64,000 bases of DNA from positions 310,001 through 374,000 of the forward strand of contig NZ_JABEPP010000006.1 in assembly GCF_013044135.1 (NCBI RefSeq), given 5' to 3'. A model generated the notes under the pieces. That model was not told the DNA's origin. It was given only the letters and a program-made list of their open reading frames with translations, and made no database searches. The position numbers and the translations under genes are program-made. Each line of letters begins with the position of its first letter. Position 1 is the first letter of the stretch. Shown here one piece after another: positions 26,801-34,654 of the stretch. Source of the DNA: Enterovirga aerilata (lineage in GTDB: Bacteria > Pseudomonadota > Alphaproteobacteria > Rhizobiales > Beijerinckiaceae).

Positions 26801-29800
26801 CATGCCGAGCGTGAGGTCGCGGAACTGCGACGGCAGCGGCTCGATCGCGGCGAGCAGCCCGCCCGGCGCGATCGCCTCGCGCAGCTTGGCGAGCGCGGCC
26901 CCGCTCACGCGGTGCAGCCGCTCGGCGGCGAGCGCGACGTCGAACGCCTCCTGCCCGAGCTCATCGGCGTTCTCGACGAGAGCGAGCGCGTGGCCGCCGC
27001 CCAGCGCCAGCCGGGCGCGCTCCAGCCGGCGCGGATCGGGTTCGAAGATCGTCAGCCGGATGCGGTCCTCGTCCGCGAGCCGCTTCAGGGCATGGGAGAG
27101 CGGGCCATAGCCGATCTGGAGCACGTTCCGCGCCCGGCCGTCCTGCTCCAGCAGCCTCGCCGCGTCCGCGAGCCTTTCCAGCACCTCGCTCGCGCGCCGC
27201 ACGGAGGCGCCGCCGAGCTCGAAGCCGTCGATGGTCGCGCCTGCGGGCGAGAGGGAGGCGTCGGGGCCGAGCTCACCCGTCTCGATCGTCGCGCCGATCG
27301 CGGCGGCGAGCAGCATCTCCGCGGAGCGGTTCGGGTTCTCGGCGACCAGCGTCCGGAGAACGAGCGCCGGATCGGGGAGCTTGGCGGCTTCCGCCAGCGT
27401 CCAGCCGTCTTCGGTCGGGGTCGCGAGCCCGCTGAGCTCGAGCGAGTGGAGGATCGCGGCGAGCCAGGCCGCCGCCTCGGCGGGGTAGGCGGCGAGATTC
27501 TCGCGGGTGATCCGGAGTGAGGGGCCGACGCGGCGCGCGATCTCGTAGGAGGCGGAGGTCGCCCAGCCCTCGAGGAGAAGCTGCTCCTGGCTCTCGCCGG
27601 CTGCATCGCCCATCGCCAGCCCGAGCTGCGCGGCCGCATCGAGCACAGCCTGGCGCTCCGCGCCCGCACCTTTCCGGCCCAGCACCTTGCTGTCGGCCGG
27701 GACCGCGTTCATCAGCAGCGCGCGTTCGGGGAGCATCGCCCCGCGCTGCACGCGCGCCGCCTGGAAGCGGACCTCGCTCAACGCTCCGATCGGCGCGCCC
27801 TGGCCGTCGAACAGGGTGAACTCGGAGAGGATCGAGCGCTCGCCGGCGCGCGTGACCTCGATGAGCGCCTTGGCGGGCAGCGCACCCGGCCGGGCCAGGC
27901 GGATATGGCCGAAGCGGACCGGCAGATAGGCGGTGCCGCGCCGCTCGGCTCCGAGGCCGGAGAACAGCGCGAAGAGGCCATGGAAGCAGGCGTCGAGCCG
28001 GGCCGGGTCGAGGCGGTAGTCCCCATGGGGGGCGGAGGGCTCGAGATCGACGACGATCGCCTTGTCGCCGACGCGGGTGACCGACTTCAGGAGGCGGAAT
28101 TCGGGCCCGTAATGCAGCCCGACCGCCTCCGCGGCGGCGTAGATCGCATCCGCTCCGATCCTCTCCCCGGTCTCGGCCGGCAGCGACCTGCGGATCGGCT
28201 CCTCCTCGCCGCGCGTGATGCGGGCCACGGCATGGAGCTGCCAGCCGGAGCGCGACAGGCGGGCGCGGCTCAGGATCTCGACCGTGTTGGTGTTCGGCGA
28301 GAGGCGCGCCTTGACCTCCTTGGCGCGGTCGCGCTCGAGCTGGAGCGGGACGGATATGTCGAGGTCGAGCACGGCGGCGGTGTCGGTCTCGAACCAGTCG
28401 CGCGCGACCGAGAGCGCGATCTCGATGAAGGCCGCCGCCGGCAGGATCGCCTGGCCGCCCACGACATGGTCGCCGAGCTCCGGCAGCTGGGCCGTGTCGA
28501 GCAGGCCGGTCCATTCGGTGCCGTCATGCGTGACGCGCCCGCCGATCAGCCGGTGCCAGCGCGTGTCGAGCGTGAAGCCGACGGCCTCGGGCGAGGGCTG
28601 GACGTGGAAATCCCGGCGCTGCCAGGGATAGAGCGGCAGCTCGACGGCTCCCGCGGGTTCCGGGCCGAAGAGCTTGGTCAGCTCGACGGCGGCCCCCTTC
28701 ACGAATGCATTGATCGCGGCCGGGCGGATCGGGTCCGCATGCTCCGGCTCGTCCTTCTTCTCCAGGACGCCGAGGGCCGAGAAGGGCAGGGAGGTCGGCT
28801 CGAGCGTCTCGTTGATGTTGGAGAGGAGGACGCTGCGCGGCCCGATCTCCATGAAGATGCGGGCGCCGTTGCGCGCCGCGAGCTCGACCGCCGGCGCGAA
28901 CCGGACCGGCTCGCGCACGTTGCGCCACCAGTATTCCGCGTCGAGCGCGGCGCCGGCGACGATCTCGCCGCCGACCGTCGAGATGAAGGGGATCTTGGCC
29001 TCGCGGCCGCGGATGCCCTCCAGGTCGCGCAGCAGCGGCTCGCGCACGCAATCGATCAGCGCGCAGTGGAACGGGTAGTCGAGGTCGAGCTGGCGATAGG
29101 CCATGCGCCGCTTGCGGGCGGCCTGGCCGAGCTTCTTGAGGGATTCGGTCGGGCCGGCGAGCGTGAAGGTGCGCGGCGAGTTGTAGGCCGCGATCTCGAC
29201 GCCCTCGAACTCGGCGGCGATCGCCTCCACCTGCTCCAGGGACCCGACGATGACGCCCATGCGGCCGGTGTCGCGCGCGAGCTCCTGGTGCGCGCTGCGG
29301 GCGTGGATGACGCGCACCGCGTCCTTGAGCGAGAGCGCGCCGGCCACCGCCGCCGCCGCGATCTCGCCGACGGAATGGCCGAGCACCACCGACGGCGTGA
29401 CGCCCTGCGCGGCGAGCGCCCGGGCCGTCGCGATCTGGACGGAGAAGATGAGCGGCTGCGCCACGTGGGTCAGCGGCAGGCGCTGCTCGAGGTCGCTCGC
29501 GAAGAGCGCCTCCGTCACCGACCAGCCGAACTGGGCGTCGAAGAGCGAATCGACCTCGTCCAGCCCCTCGCGGAAGTGCCGGTTCGTCGCATAGGCGGCG
29601 CGGCCCATGCCGGGCCATTGCCCGCCATTGCCGGAGAACACGAAGGCGACCGGGCCGTCCGCCTCGGTCACGGTGCCCCAGGTCGCGCCGGCGACCTCGT
29701 CCTCCTTGTCCGCGATGCGCTCGAGCTTGCGGGCGAGATCGCGCGGGGAGCGCCACTCGACGACCATGCGCTCGCCAAGAAGCTCGCGGCGGTGGACGGC

Positions 29801-31246
29801 GGCGGCCGCGATCTCCTGCGCCTCGTCGAGCGAGGCCGAGGCGAGGCGGGCCGAGTAGTCGCGCGCGAGGTCGAGAATTGCCGCGCGGCTCGCCCCCGTG
29901 ATGGCGAAGCGGTCCGTCCCCCCGGTATAGCGCTTCGCGCGGGCCGGGAAGCGCGGCGGGTCGCTGATGATGGCGTGCGCATTGGTGCCGCCGAACCCGA
30001 AGGAGTTGATGCCCGCAAAGCGCGGCTCGTCCGTGCGGGCGAGCCGGGTCGGCTCCGTCGCGACCTTGAGGTTCAGCTCGTCGAAGGGGATCTCGGGATT
30101 CGGCTCGCTGAAATGGATGGAGGGCGGCAGGAGGTCGTGCTCGAGCGCGAGCATCGCCTTCAGCATGCCGGCGAGGCCCGAGGCCGGCTCGAGATGCCCG
30201 ATATTCGTCTTGATGGAGCCGACCGGGAGGGGGGCCGGGCGACCCTTGCCCAGAACCTCGCCGATCGTGAAGGCCTCGATCGGGTCGCCGACGCGCGTGC
30301 CGGTCCCGTGCGCCTCCACGAAGGCCATCTGCGCCGGCCCGATGCCGGATTCGCCGTAGAGCTGCCGGAGCAGCTTGCCCTGGGAGTAGCGCGACGGCAG
30401 CGCGATTCCGTTCGTCCGCCCGTCAGAGTTCACGCCCGAATTGGCGATCCGGGCATACATCCGCGAATCGTCCGCGCGCGCCCGCTCGGCCGTCTGCAGC
30501 ACGAGCACCACCGCGCCTTCGGCCCGGACATAGCCGTTCGCCTTGGCGTCGAAGGTCTGGCACAGCCCCGTCGGCGAGAGCATCGAGGCCTGGGAGAACA
30601 CGATGAACCCGAACGGGCTCATGAGCAGGTTGATGCCCCCGACGATCGCCGTGTCGATCCGGCCGCTCTGCAGCGCCTGCATGGCCTCGTGCAGCGCGAC
30701 GAGCGACGAGGAGCAGGCTGTGTCGACCGTGAAGCTCGGGCCCTGGAAGTCGAAGGCGTGCGAGATGCGGTTGGAGATGATGGAGATCGCCCCGCCGGTC
30801 GCCGTATAGGCGTCCCCGCCCGCCATGTCCGTGTTGCGGATGACGGTGTATTCGGGCGACGAGGCGCCCACGAAGACGCCGACGTCGCGTCCGGCGAGCT
30901 TCGAGCGGGGGATGCCGGCATCCTCCAGCGCCTCCCAGGTCAGTTCCAGCAGCAGCCGCTGCTGCGGGTCCATCTGCTCGGCCTCGCGCGGCGAGATGCC
31001 GAAGACGGCGGGATCGAAGCTCCAGAAATCGTCGAGCACGCCGGCAGCCCAGGTATAGGCCTTGCCCGGCTCCTTCGGCCGCGGGTGGCCGTGCTTCTGC
31101 TTCGACCAGCGGTCGTCCGGGATTTCCGTGACGGAGCAGCGGCCTTCCAGCAGATTCGACCAAAGCTGAGCGACAGACGAAGCGCCGGGAAGCCGGCAAG
31201 ACCTGCCGACGACCACGACGTCCTGGCGCTGCTCTGTCCTTCGCAC
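23816..31246 (-). CDS. type I reducing polyketide synthase KS-AT-DH-psiMT-ER-KR-ACP
   Basis: This 2476-residue single-module enzyme has KS 8-430 (C178 in TACSSS, H313, H351) and AT about 533-830 (GHSVGEIA, S625). A PFH-type motif near 725 suggests malonyl-CoA. DH is about 890-1165 (H927 in HVVGGQAILP, D1085 in LDACFH). A methyltransferase-like region (about 1200-1540) has a degenerate SAM loop, LQIGYGPLS. KR structural half about 1590-1720; ER 1735-2053 (HGAAGGVGLAAVQ); KR 2070-2310 (TGGFGGFG, SS2206-2207, Y2220, N2224, LED variant of the B-type LDD motif). ACP 2350-2430 (S2388 in GLDSL). There is no thioesterase; the overlapping amino-ketone synthase likely releases the chain. All reducing domains look active, so an iterative, largely saturated alkyl chain is expected. 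The GTG start has GGAG eight bases upstream. Confidence 0.96.
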   Translation of the reverse strand: MRRTEQRQDVVVVGRSCRLPGASSVAQLWSNLLEGRCSVTEIPDDRWSKQKHGHPRPKEPGKAYTWAAGVLDDFWSFDPAVFGISPREAEQMDPQQRLLLELTWEALEDAGIPRSKLAGRDVGVFVGASSPEYTVIRNTDMAGGDAYTATGGAISIISNRISHAFDFQGPSFTVDTACSSSLVALHEAMQALQSGRIDTAIVGGINLLMSPFGFIVFSQASMLSPTGLCQTFDAKANGYVRAEGAVVLVLQTAERARADDSRMYARIANSGVNSDGRTNGIALPSRYSQGKLLRQLYGESGIGPAQMAFVEAHGTGTRVGDPIEAFTIGEVLGKGRPAPLPVGSIKTNIGHLEPASGLAGMLKAMLALEHDLLPPSIHFSEPNPEIPFDELNLKVATEPTRLARTDEPRFAGINSFGFGGTNAHAIISDPPRFPARAKRYTGGTDRFAITGASRAAILDLARDYSARLASASLDEAQEIAAAAVHRRELLGERMVVEWRSPRDLARKLERIADKEDEVAGATWGTVTEADGPVAFVFSGNGGQWPGMGRAAYATNRHFREGLDEVDSLFDAQFGWSVTEALFASDLEQRLPLTHVAQPLIFSVQIATARALAAQGVTPSVVLGHSVGEIAAAAVAGALSLKDAVRVIHARSAHQELARDTGRMGVIVGSLEQVEAIAAEFEGVEIAAYNSPRTFTLAGPTESLKKLGQAARKRRMAYRQLDLDYPFHCALIDCVREPLLRDLEGIRGREAKIPFISTVGGEIVAGAALDAEYWWRNVREPVRFAPAVELAARNGARIFMEIGPRSVLLSNINETLEPTSLPFSALGVLEKKDEPEHADPIRPAAINAFVKGAAVELTKLFGPEPAGAVELPLYPWQRRDFHVQPSPEAVGFTLDTRWHRLIGGRVTHDGTEWTGLLDTAQLPELGDHVVGGQAILPAAAFIEIALSVARDWFETDTAAVLDLDISVPLQLERDRAKEVKARLSPNTNTVEILSRARLSRSGWQLHAVARITRGEEEPIRRSLPAETGERIGADAIYAAAEAVGLHYGPEFRLLKSVTRVGDKAIVVDLEPSAPHGDYRLDPARLDACFHGLFALFSGLGAERRGTAYLPVRFGHIRLARPGALPAKALIEVTRAGERSILSEFTLFDGQGAPIGALSEVRFQAARVQRGAMLPERALLMNAVPADSKVLGRKGAGAERQAVLDAAAQLGLAMGDAAGESQEQLLLEGWATSASYEIARRVGPSLRITRENLAAYPAEAAAWLAAILHSLELSGLATPTEDGWTLAEAAKLPDPALVLRTLVAENPNRSAEMLLAAAIGATIETGELGPDASLSPAGATIDGFELGGASVRRASEVLERLADAARLLEQDGRARNVLQIGYGPLSHALKRLADEDRIRLTIFEPDPRRLERARLALGGGHALALVENADELGQEAFDVALAAERLHRVSGAALAKLREAIAPGGLLAAIEPLPSQFRDLTLGMNPGWFDTELSAEFPVSPLQSEDGWTSTLQASGFAEVTATAVELGRETAILLLAEPPRAHAAPAVPERNIRIEPTRLSFGRDLAERLDALLAMDGHKVDLRLPGAAVASPAANTDTVLFVADPARNGREADLVQELCLELKACAEAAAQDKAELWVLSISAVPGVAFADPVTVALQSFARTLANETPNVAVRRVSASSEVSPDAVAEAVRSLMAGEQTETDFVVEPDGVRVLRVEALPESGAGPEAGAARLERGQAGGLAGLAWVGIERPSAGPGEVEIAVEATGLNFRDVMWAMSLLPDDILEDGFAGPTLGLECAGTVIRVGEGVTRFKAGDRVIAFAPSAFATVAAVPQNVVAKIPEGVETEAAATIPVAFLTAYYALVTLAGMRRDEWVLIHGAAGGVGLAAVQIAQHRGAKIIATAGSREKRELLRSLGVEHVLNSRSSAFADEIRDICPDGVGIVLNSLAGEAMERGLAVLKPFGRFIELGKRDYVANTRIGLRPFRRNLSYFGVDVDQLLSDRDRASEIFGEIIELFEAGSFKPLPYRVYPAGETVDAFRLMQQSGHIGKIVLRPPAEPVRMPLETEFRFDPARTHLLTGGFGGFGLETARWLADRGVKHLVLTGRNGAATPEAQAVVAELQARGVDVRPVACDVSDEKSVRSLLKQIRADMPPLAGVMHAAMVLEDSLIANMTEEQFANVLNPKVTGVGHLDRLTREDQLDYFVLFSSITTFVGNPGQAAYVAANGYLEGVARRRRREGLPATAFAWGAIADVGVLARQKGLAESLAKRVGVKAMPAREALDLMAQALARDPRNVNEAVMAVGSLDWSAARRLPALASPTFAALVREGGAIESSERQSIDLRALVGSQDPDKVRKQVIDVIVEEIAAVLRVPRQDVALGKRLSEIGLDSLMAIELATGLQDRFELSSPPSGSVGALTVPGLAETIIASVHSGAPDDEARVTQALYDRHAGAEVDISVVAPVLEVVQADAQSRRGLLQ

Positions 31247-31625
31247 GAACCGGACTCCGAATATAATTCTTCTGAGACAGAAGATGTGTCTTAGACGGGC
31301 CGGGTAGCTGCTTCAACGTCCCGGCCCGTACGGGGCACTCTGAACACGAGAGGTGGCGCGAAAAGCCCACAGCTCGGGGCCCGCCGCTCCGCATCGTCCC
31401 GAATGTCCGCGCCGACCGGCAGCGTCGGACCGCCACATCCGACCATGCCGCGCCAAGCCGTGACGTAGAGGGACGGCGTGAGGACGGCGGAATATGCGGG
31501 AGGGGGCGGGGTTTACTGCATGCCGGGAAAAAGGCAAGGCGCGTGCCGGACCGTGGCCGGCCCGAGGAGCCGGCCGAGCTGGTTGTGGACAGAGCGGGGA
31601 CCTCGGCCCGTTCCATCGAGCAGGC
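31247..31625. other. 379-bp divergent control region upstream of the PKS operon
   Basis: No gene is convincing here. The PKS-proximal 50 bp are unusually AT-rich for this genome (around 31258-31290, with TATATT on the minus strand), a likely promoter. They contain two overlapping inverted repeats described separately. The rest (about 31300-31625) is GC-rich. It is an open extension of the rightward membrane-hydrolase frame, but it lacks protein-like sequence, so I treat it as untranslated. Confidence 0.5.
31268..31291. promoter_or_regulatory. overlapping inverted repeats, candidate operator for the PKS operon
   Basis: TCTTCT (31268-31273) and AGAAGA (31279-31284) form a perfect 6-bp inverted repeat with a 5-bp spacer. 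AGACA (31275-31279) and TGTCT (31287-31291) form a second one with a 7-bp spacer. Both lie 22-45 bp upstream of the PKS GTG, next to an AT-rich stretch. This is where a regulator would control the operon. Which regulator binds is unknown, and no regulator gene is adjacent. Confidence 0.4.
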
Positions 31626-32900
31626 ATGCCGGCCTCCATCTCGTATACGCCGCCGGATCGTCGCTTCGACGCGGCCGGGCATCGGCCCGTCCGGCGGCGG
31701 CACGTCATCTACGTGCCCGGCTACGACCCGGAGGCGGAGACGCGCTACCGCATGCTCTTCGTCCGCGAGCTGATCCGCTACGCGAAGCGCTTCGGGCTGA
31801 AGGAACGCACGATCTCCCCCGTGGAGAAGACGGATGCCCCCCGCGGCTTGCGCTGGACGGTGGCGGCTGCGGGGGAAGAATGGCGGACCGAGACGACCTT
31901 CGAGGTCCTGCGCTGGGACGACATCGTGCGCCGGGACTTCGCCCGGCCGCTGCCGCTCGCCATCCTCATGCTGTTCGGCGGACTTCTGTACACGATCGCG
32001 ACCGGCATGATGGTGCGCTTCTGGCGGCTGAACTGGAAGTTCGGCGGCGTCACCCTCTACCCGCCCGTGATGGTGCTGCTCACCCTCGGGCTGGGCCTCG
32101 GGCTCGGATGGGGGATCGTGTCGCTGGCGCGGCTCGCCGTCGACATCCCGAGCTGGGCCGGCTGGCTCGTCGCGCTCGCGGCCGCCTATACGTTCTTCCG
32201 CCTGACCTACCGGGTCAACGAGCGCTGGTTCGTATGGCACCTCCTGCACGACTGGCTCTTCAACTGGCAGCACGGTGTCGGCCTCCGGCCCGATTACGAG
32301 GCGAAGGTCGATCTCTTCGCCGCGCGCCTCGCCGAGGTCGCCCGGCAAGACGATGCGGACGAGATCCTCGTGGTCGGGCATTCGTCGGGCGCCGTGATGG
32401 CGGTCGAGGTGGTCGCGCGGGCGCTCGAGCTCACCCCGGGCCTCGGATCGGGGCGGGCCCGGATCGCCCTCCTGACGATGGGGTCGTGCCTGCCGCTGGT
32501 GGCCCTCAACCCGCGGGCCCGCCGATGCCGCGAGGGGATCGCCCGGATCGCGGGCGCGGCCGACATCCTCTGGGTCGAGTACCAGGCGCCGCAGGACTGG
32601 CTGAACTTCGCCGGCTTCAACCCGGTGCGGGATCTCCGCCTCGAGCCGCGGCCGCCCCTATGCTTCAACCCGGTGATCCGGTCGTCGAAGTTCCGCGAGA
32701 TCGTCTCGCCCAAGACTTACCGGTCACTCCTCTTCCGGCCGTTCCGGCTGCACTTCCAGTTCCTGATGGCGAACGACAATCCGGGCGAGTTCGACTACAT
32801 CATGATGGTGACGGGACCCGTGACGCTGGCCGAGCGGGTCGATCGCGGGACCGGGCCGGGCGGGGCCGTCCCGCTCTCGCCTGCGCGCGTGGAAGAATAG
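31626..32900 (+). CDS. membrane protein with serine-hydrolase nucleophile elbow
   Basis: The 424-residue protein starts with a soluble part containing [13 protein letters not shown], a phrase common at the start of alpha/beta-hydrolase-like folds. Three hydrophobic segments follow at about 112-130, 147-168 and 178-195. The C-terminal half holds [12 protein letters not shown], a GxSxG nucleophile elbow with S253. The remaining triad members are not obvious by eye. It could be a membrane esterase, lipase or thioesterase. It is divergent from the PKS operon, so a role in processing that lipid is possible but unproven. The start ATG is preceded by GAGCAGG. Confidence 0.7.
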   Translation: MPASISYTPPDRRFDAAGHRPVRRRHVIYVPGYDPEAETRYRMLFVRELIRYAKRFGLKERTISPVEKTDAPRGLRWTVAAAGEEWRTETTFEVLRWDDIVRRDFARPLPLAILMLFGGLLYTIATGMMVRFWRLNWKFGGVTLYPPVMVLLTLGLGLGLGWGIVSLARLAVDIPSWAGWLVALAAAYTFFRLTYRVNERWFVWHLLHDWLFNWQHGVGLRPDYEAKVDLFAARLAEVARQDDADEILVVGHSSGAVMAVEVVARALELTPGLGSGRARIALLTMGSCLPLVALNPRARRCREGIARIAGAADILWVEYQAPQDWLNFAGFNPVRDLRLEPRPPLCFNPVIRSSKFREIVSPKTYRSLLFRPFRLHFQFLMANDNPGEFDYIMMVTGPVTLAERVDRGTGPGGAVPLSPARVEE

Positions 32901-32940
32901 GAAGTCTCGCCGGCCCTTATCGCGTCCGGCCAAGCTCAAC

Positions 32941-32965
32941 GGAACTCCACAAAAGCTTGAGTGTT
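32941..32965 (+). promoter_or_regulatory. EcfG-like promoter for the DUF1328 gene
   Basis: GGAAC (32941-32945), 16 bases, TGTT (32962-32965). The consensus for the alphaproteobacterial general-stress sigma factor EcfG is GGAAC-N16/17-CGTT, so this differs by one base in the -10 box. It ends 42 bp before the ATG of the DUF1328 gene. Confidence 0.5.
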
Positions 32966-33007
32966 CTTGTGTCATCGCCGCACGGCGGCACTGACAGAGG
33001 CATTACC

Positions 33008-33184
33008 ATGATTGGCTGGGCTTTGACCTTCCTGCTCGTCGCGCTGGTTGCGGCGGTGTTCGGCTTCGGCGGGATCGCGGGCACCGCGGTCGAGATCGCC
33101 AAGCTCATCTTCTTCGTCGCGATCGTGCTCTTCGCGATCTCGGCCGTGGTCGGCCTGCTCCGCGGCCGCTCACCCACGGTATAG
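33008..33184 (+). CDS. DUF1328 small membrane protein (YtjA-like)
   Basis: The 58-residue protein has two hydrophobic helices ([20 protein letters not shown] and [22 protein letters not shown]) joined by a GIAGTAVE turn, the full pattern of DUF1328/UPF0391 proteins. Members are often stress-induced in related bacteria; the molecular role is unknown. AGAGG precedes the ATG. An EcfG-like promoter lies at a fitting distance upstream, and the PhyR/NepR pair is the next locus. Confidence 0.88.
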   Translation: MIGWALTFLLVALVAAVFGFGGIAGTAVEIAKLIFFVAIVLFAISAVVGLLRGRSPTV

Positions 33185-33242
33185 CGGCAGACATGCCGGG
33201 CGCGGCCTCGCGCGGCGCTCGGCACCTCGCTCGTCGGCCGCC

Positions 33243-33464
33243 CTAGCGGCCGCTTCCCTTTCCTGCGCTGAGACGGTCCAGGATGGCGGTCAGCCGGTCG
33301 GGCACAGGCTGCTCGACGAGCTCTCCGTACATGGCGCGCAGCTTGTCCCCGATCTGAGCCTGGATGACCCGGTCGAGACCCGGACCCGGATCGTGGCCGT
33401 CGGTCGCCCCCTGCTTCGCTGCGGCTCCGGGATTTTTCGCATCCCGCTTGGGCGAGCCCGCCAT
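33243..33464 (-). CDS. nepR: anti-sigma factor NepR
   Basis: The 73-residue protein carries the NepR core at residues about 37-66 (IQAQIGDKLRAMYGELV followed by EQPVPDRLTAILDRL), with a disordered N-terminus. NepR holds the sigma factor EcfG inactive until phosphorylated PhyR binds NepR. The start ATG gives MAGSPKRD; a TTG two codons upstream is less likely. It is divergent from phyR, the usual arrangement in part of this order. A perfect EcfG promoter lies 41 bp upstream, so nepR is probably under feedback by its own sigma factor. No ecfG gene is in the window. Confidence 0.9.
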   Translation of the reverse strand: MAGSPKRDAKNPGAAAKQGATDGHDPGPGLDRVIQAQIGDKLRAMYGELVEQPVPDRLTAILDRLSAGKGSGR

Positions 33465-33504
33465 GCACAAACCTCTTCTACATCAACACGAAAAATCGCA
33501 ATTC

Positions 33505-33529
33505 AACGCATCCGGGAGCAACGGGTTCC
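33505..33529 (-). promoter_or_regulatory. EcfG promoter of nepR
   Basis: Read on the minus strand: GGAAC (33529-33525), 16 bases, CGTT (33508-33505). This is an exact match to the EcfG consensus of alphaproteobacteria. The -10 box ends 41 bp before the nepR ATG. Confidence 0.75.
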
Positions 33530-33539
33530 GGACGGCGCT

Positions 33540-33564
33540 GGAACTTTTCGCAACCTTGCGGGTT
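33540..33564 (+). promoter_or_regulatory. EcfG-like promoter of phyR
   Basis: GGAAC (33540-33544), 16 bases, GGTT (33561-33564). One base differs from GGAAC-N16-CGTT. It lies 61 bp before the phyR ATG and back to back with the nepR promoter, so both genes may be driven by EcfG. Confidence 0.6.
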
Positions 33565-33625
33565 GGCGGGCGATTGTCTACGAGCCGCCCGAACGGCTCG
33601 CAAGTTTCTGTTCAGAGGCCACTGG

Positions 33626-34426
33626 ATGTCCGCAGCACAGCTCGTCGTGCAGTTTCTGCCCTATCTGCGCCGCTATGCCCGCGCCCTGACGGGCAGCCAG
33701 GCCGCCGGCGACGCCTATGTGGCCGCGACGCTTGAGACCCTCGTCAGCGACCCCGGGATGATCGGAGGCGGCGCGAACGTGAAGGTCGCGCTGTTCACGA
33801 TCTTCACGCGGATCTGGAACTCGCTCGCGGTGAACGGGGAGAACGAGCAGGTCGCTCGCGACCTGCCGGCCGAGATCCGGCTCGGCCAGATCACCCCGCT
33901 CCCCCGTCAAGCCTTCCTGCTGTCGAGCCTGGAAGGGTTCACGGAGGAGGAGGCGGCGACGATCCTCGATACCGACGTCGATCGGGTGCGCCAGCTCGTC
34001 GACGAGGCGGGCCGGGAACTCGCCGCGGACATCGCGACCGACATCATGATCATCGAGGACGAGCCTCTGATCGCGATGGATCTCGAGTCTCTCGTCGAGG
34101 GGCTCGGCCACAAGGTGACCGGCGTCGCCCGCACGCGGAGCGAGGCCCTGACCCTCGCCGAGAAGAAGCGGCCGGGCCTCATCCTCGCCGACATCCAGCT
34201 CGCGGACGGCAGCTCCGGCCTCGATGCCGTGAACGACCTGCTCGAGACCTTCGAGGTGCCGGTGATCTTCATCACCGCCTATCCGGAGAGGTTCCTCACG
34301 GGCGAGCGCCCGGAGCCTGCCTTCCTGATCGCCAAGCCTTTCCAGCCTGCGCATGTCTCGGCCGTGATCAGCCAGGCCCTGTTCTTCCAGCAGAGCGCGC
34401 GTCGATCGGACCGCGTCACCGCCTGA
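33626..34426 (+). CDS. phyR: general stress response regulator PhyR
   Basis: The 266-residue protein joins an EcfG-like sigma domain (residues 1-130; sigma-4-like part near PRQAFLLSSLEGFTEEEAA) to a receiver domain (138-258). The receiver has the acidic pair E144/D145, phosphoryl-accepting D189 in LILADIQLADGSSG, T217 and K237. On phosphorylation the sigma-like domain mimics EcfG and captures NepR, which frees EcfG. This order (sigma-like first, receiver last) is unique to PhyR. The start is the ATG giving MSAAQLVVQFLPYLRR. A strong terminator follows the gene. Confidence 0.96.
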   Translation: MSAAQLVVQFLPYLRRYARALTGSQAAGDAYVAATLETLVSDPGMIGGGANVKVALFTIFTRIWNSLAVNGENEQVARDLPAEIRLGQITPLPRQAFLLSSLEGFTEEEAATILDTDVDRVRQLVDEAGRELAADIATDIMIIEDEPLIAMDLESLVEGLGHKVTGVARTRSEALTLAEKKRPGLILADIQLADGSSGLDAVNDLLETFEVPVIFITAYPERFLTGERPEPAFLIAKPFQPAHVSAVISQALFFQQSARRSDRVTA

Positions 34427-34452
34427 CGCTCTCGTCCCGTCCCGCATCCCGA

Positions 34453-34479
34453 GGGCGCCGGCATTGCCGGCGCCCTTTT
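34453..34479 (+). terminator. Rho-independent terminator after phyR
   Basis: GGGCGCCGGC (34453-34462), loop ATT, GCCGGCGCCC (34466-34475), then TTTT. This is a perfect 10-bp GC-rich stem with a T-tract, 27 bp after the phyR stop. Confidence 0.85.
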
Positions 34480-34519
34480 CCGTTCGGGCACTCCAGTATG
34501 CCGAGCGAGGATACAGACA

Positions 34520-34553
34520 GAAGAAAGGCGTGATCACCGGGGTGATCACGCCT
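34520..34553 (-). terminator. Rho-independent terminator after the KGG-repeat gene
   Basis: AGGCGTGATCACC (34526-34538) and GGTGATCACGCCT (34541-34553) pair perfectly over 13 bp with a 2-base loop. On the minus strand the stem is followed by TTCTTC, a modest T-rich tail. It lies about 100 bp past the stop of the minus-strand KGG gene and faces the phyR terminator. Confidence 0.65.
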
Positions 34554-34654
34554 GAAAGGTGCCGGCCGATGGGGGCAAAGCGGGGCCGGTTGCTCTCTCA
34601 ACGTCCTTCGCCGAGGCCGGTTCCGGCCCGAGGCGAAAAAGTCGTCGTACCCTC

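Noticed and set aside
23816-31246. PUFA or heterocyst-glycolipid synthase identity for the PKS
   Set aside because: There is only one ACP and no tandem ACP or FabA-like DH domains, and a release enzyme of the AOS type is coupled. The order KS-AT-DH-psiMT-ER-KR-ACP fits a reducing single-module PKS better.
23852-31294. Very long open frames on the plus strand opposite the PKS gene (over 1100 codons each)
   Set aside because: Their translations are rich in Arg, Asp, Gly and His with no domain or motif. They are the mirror of a high-GC coding strand, and the minus strand carries a complete domain series.
33465-33625. An ecfG sigma-factor gene beside nepR/phyR
   Set aside because: The gap holds only promoters and no frame of sigma-factor length. 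The nearest genes on both sides are of other families.
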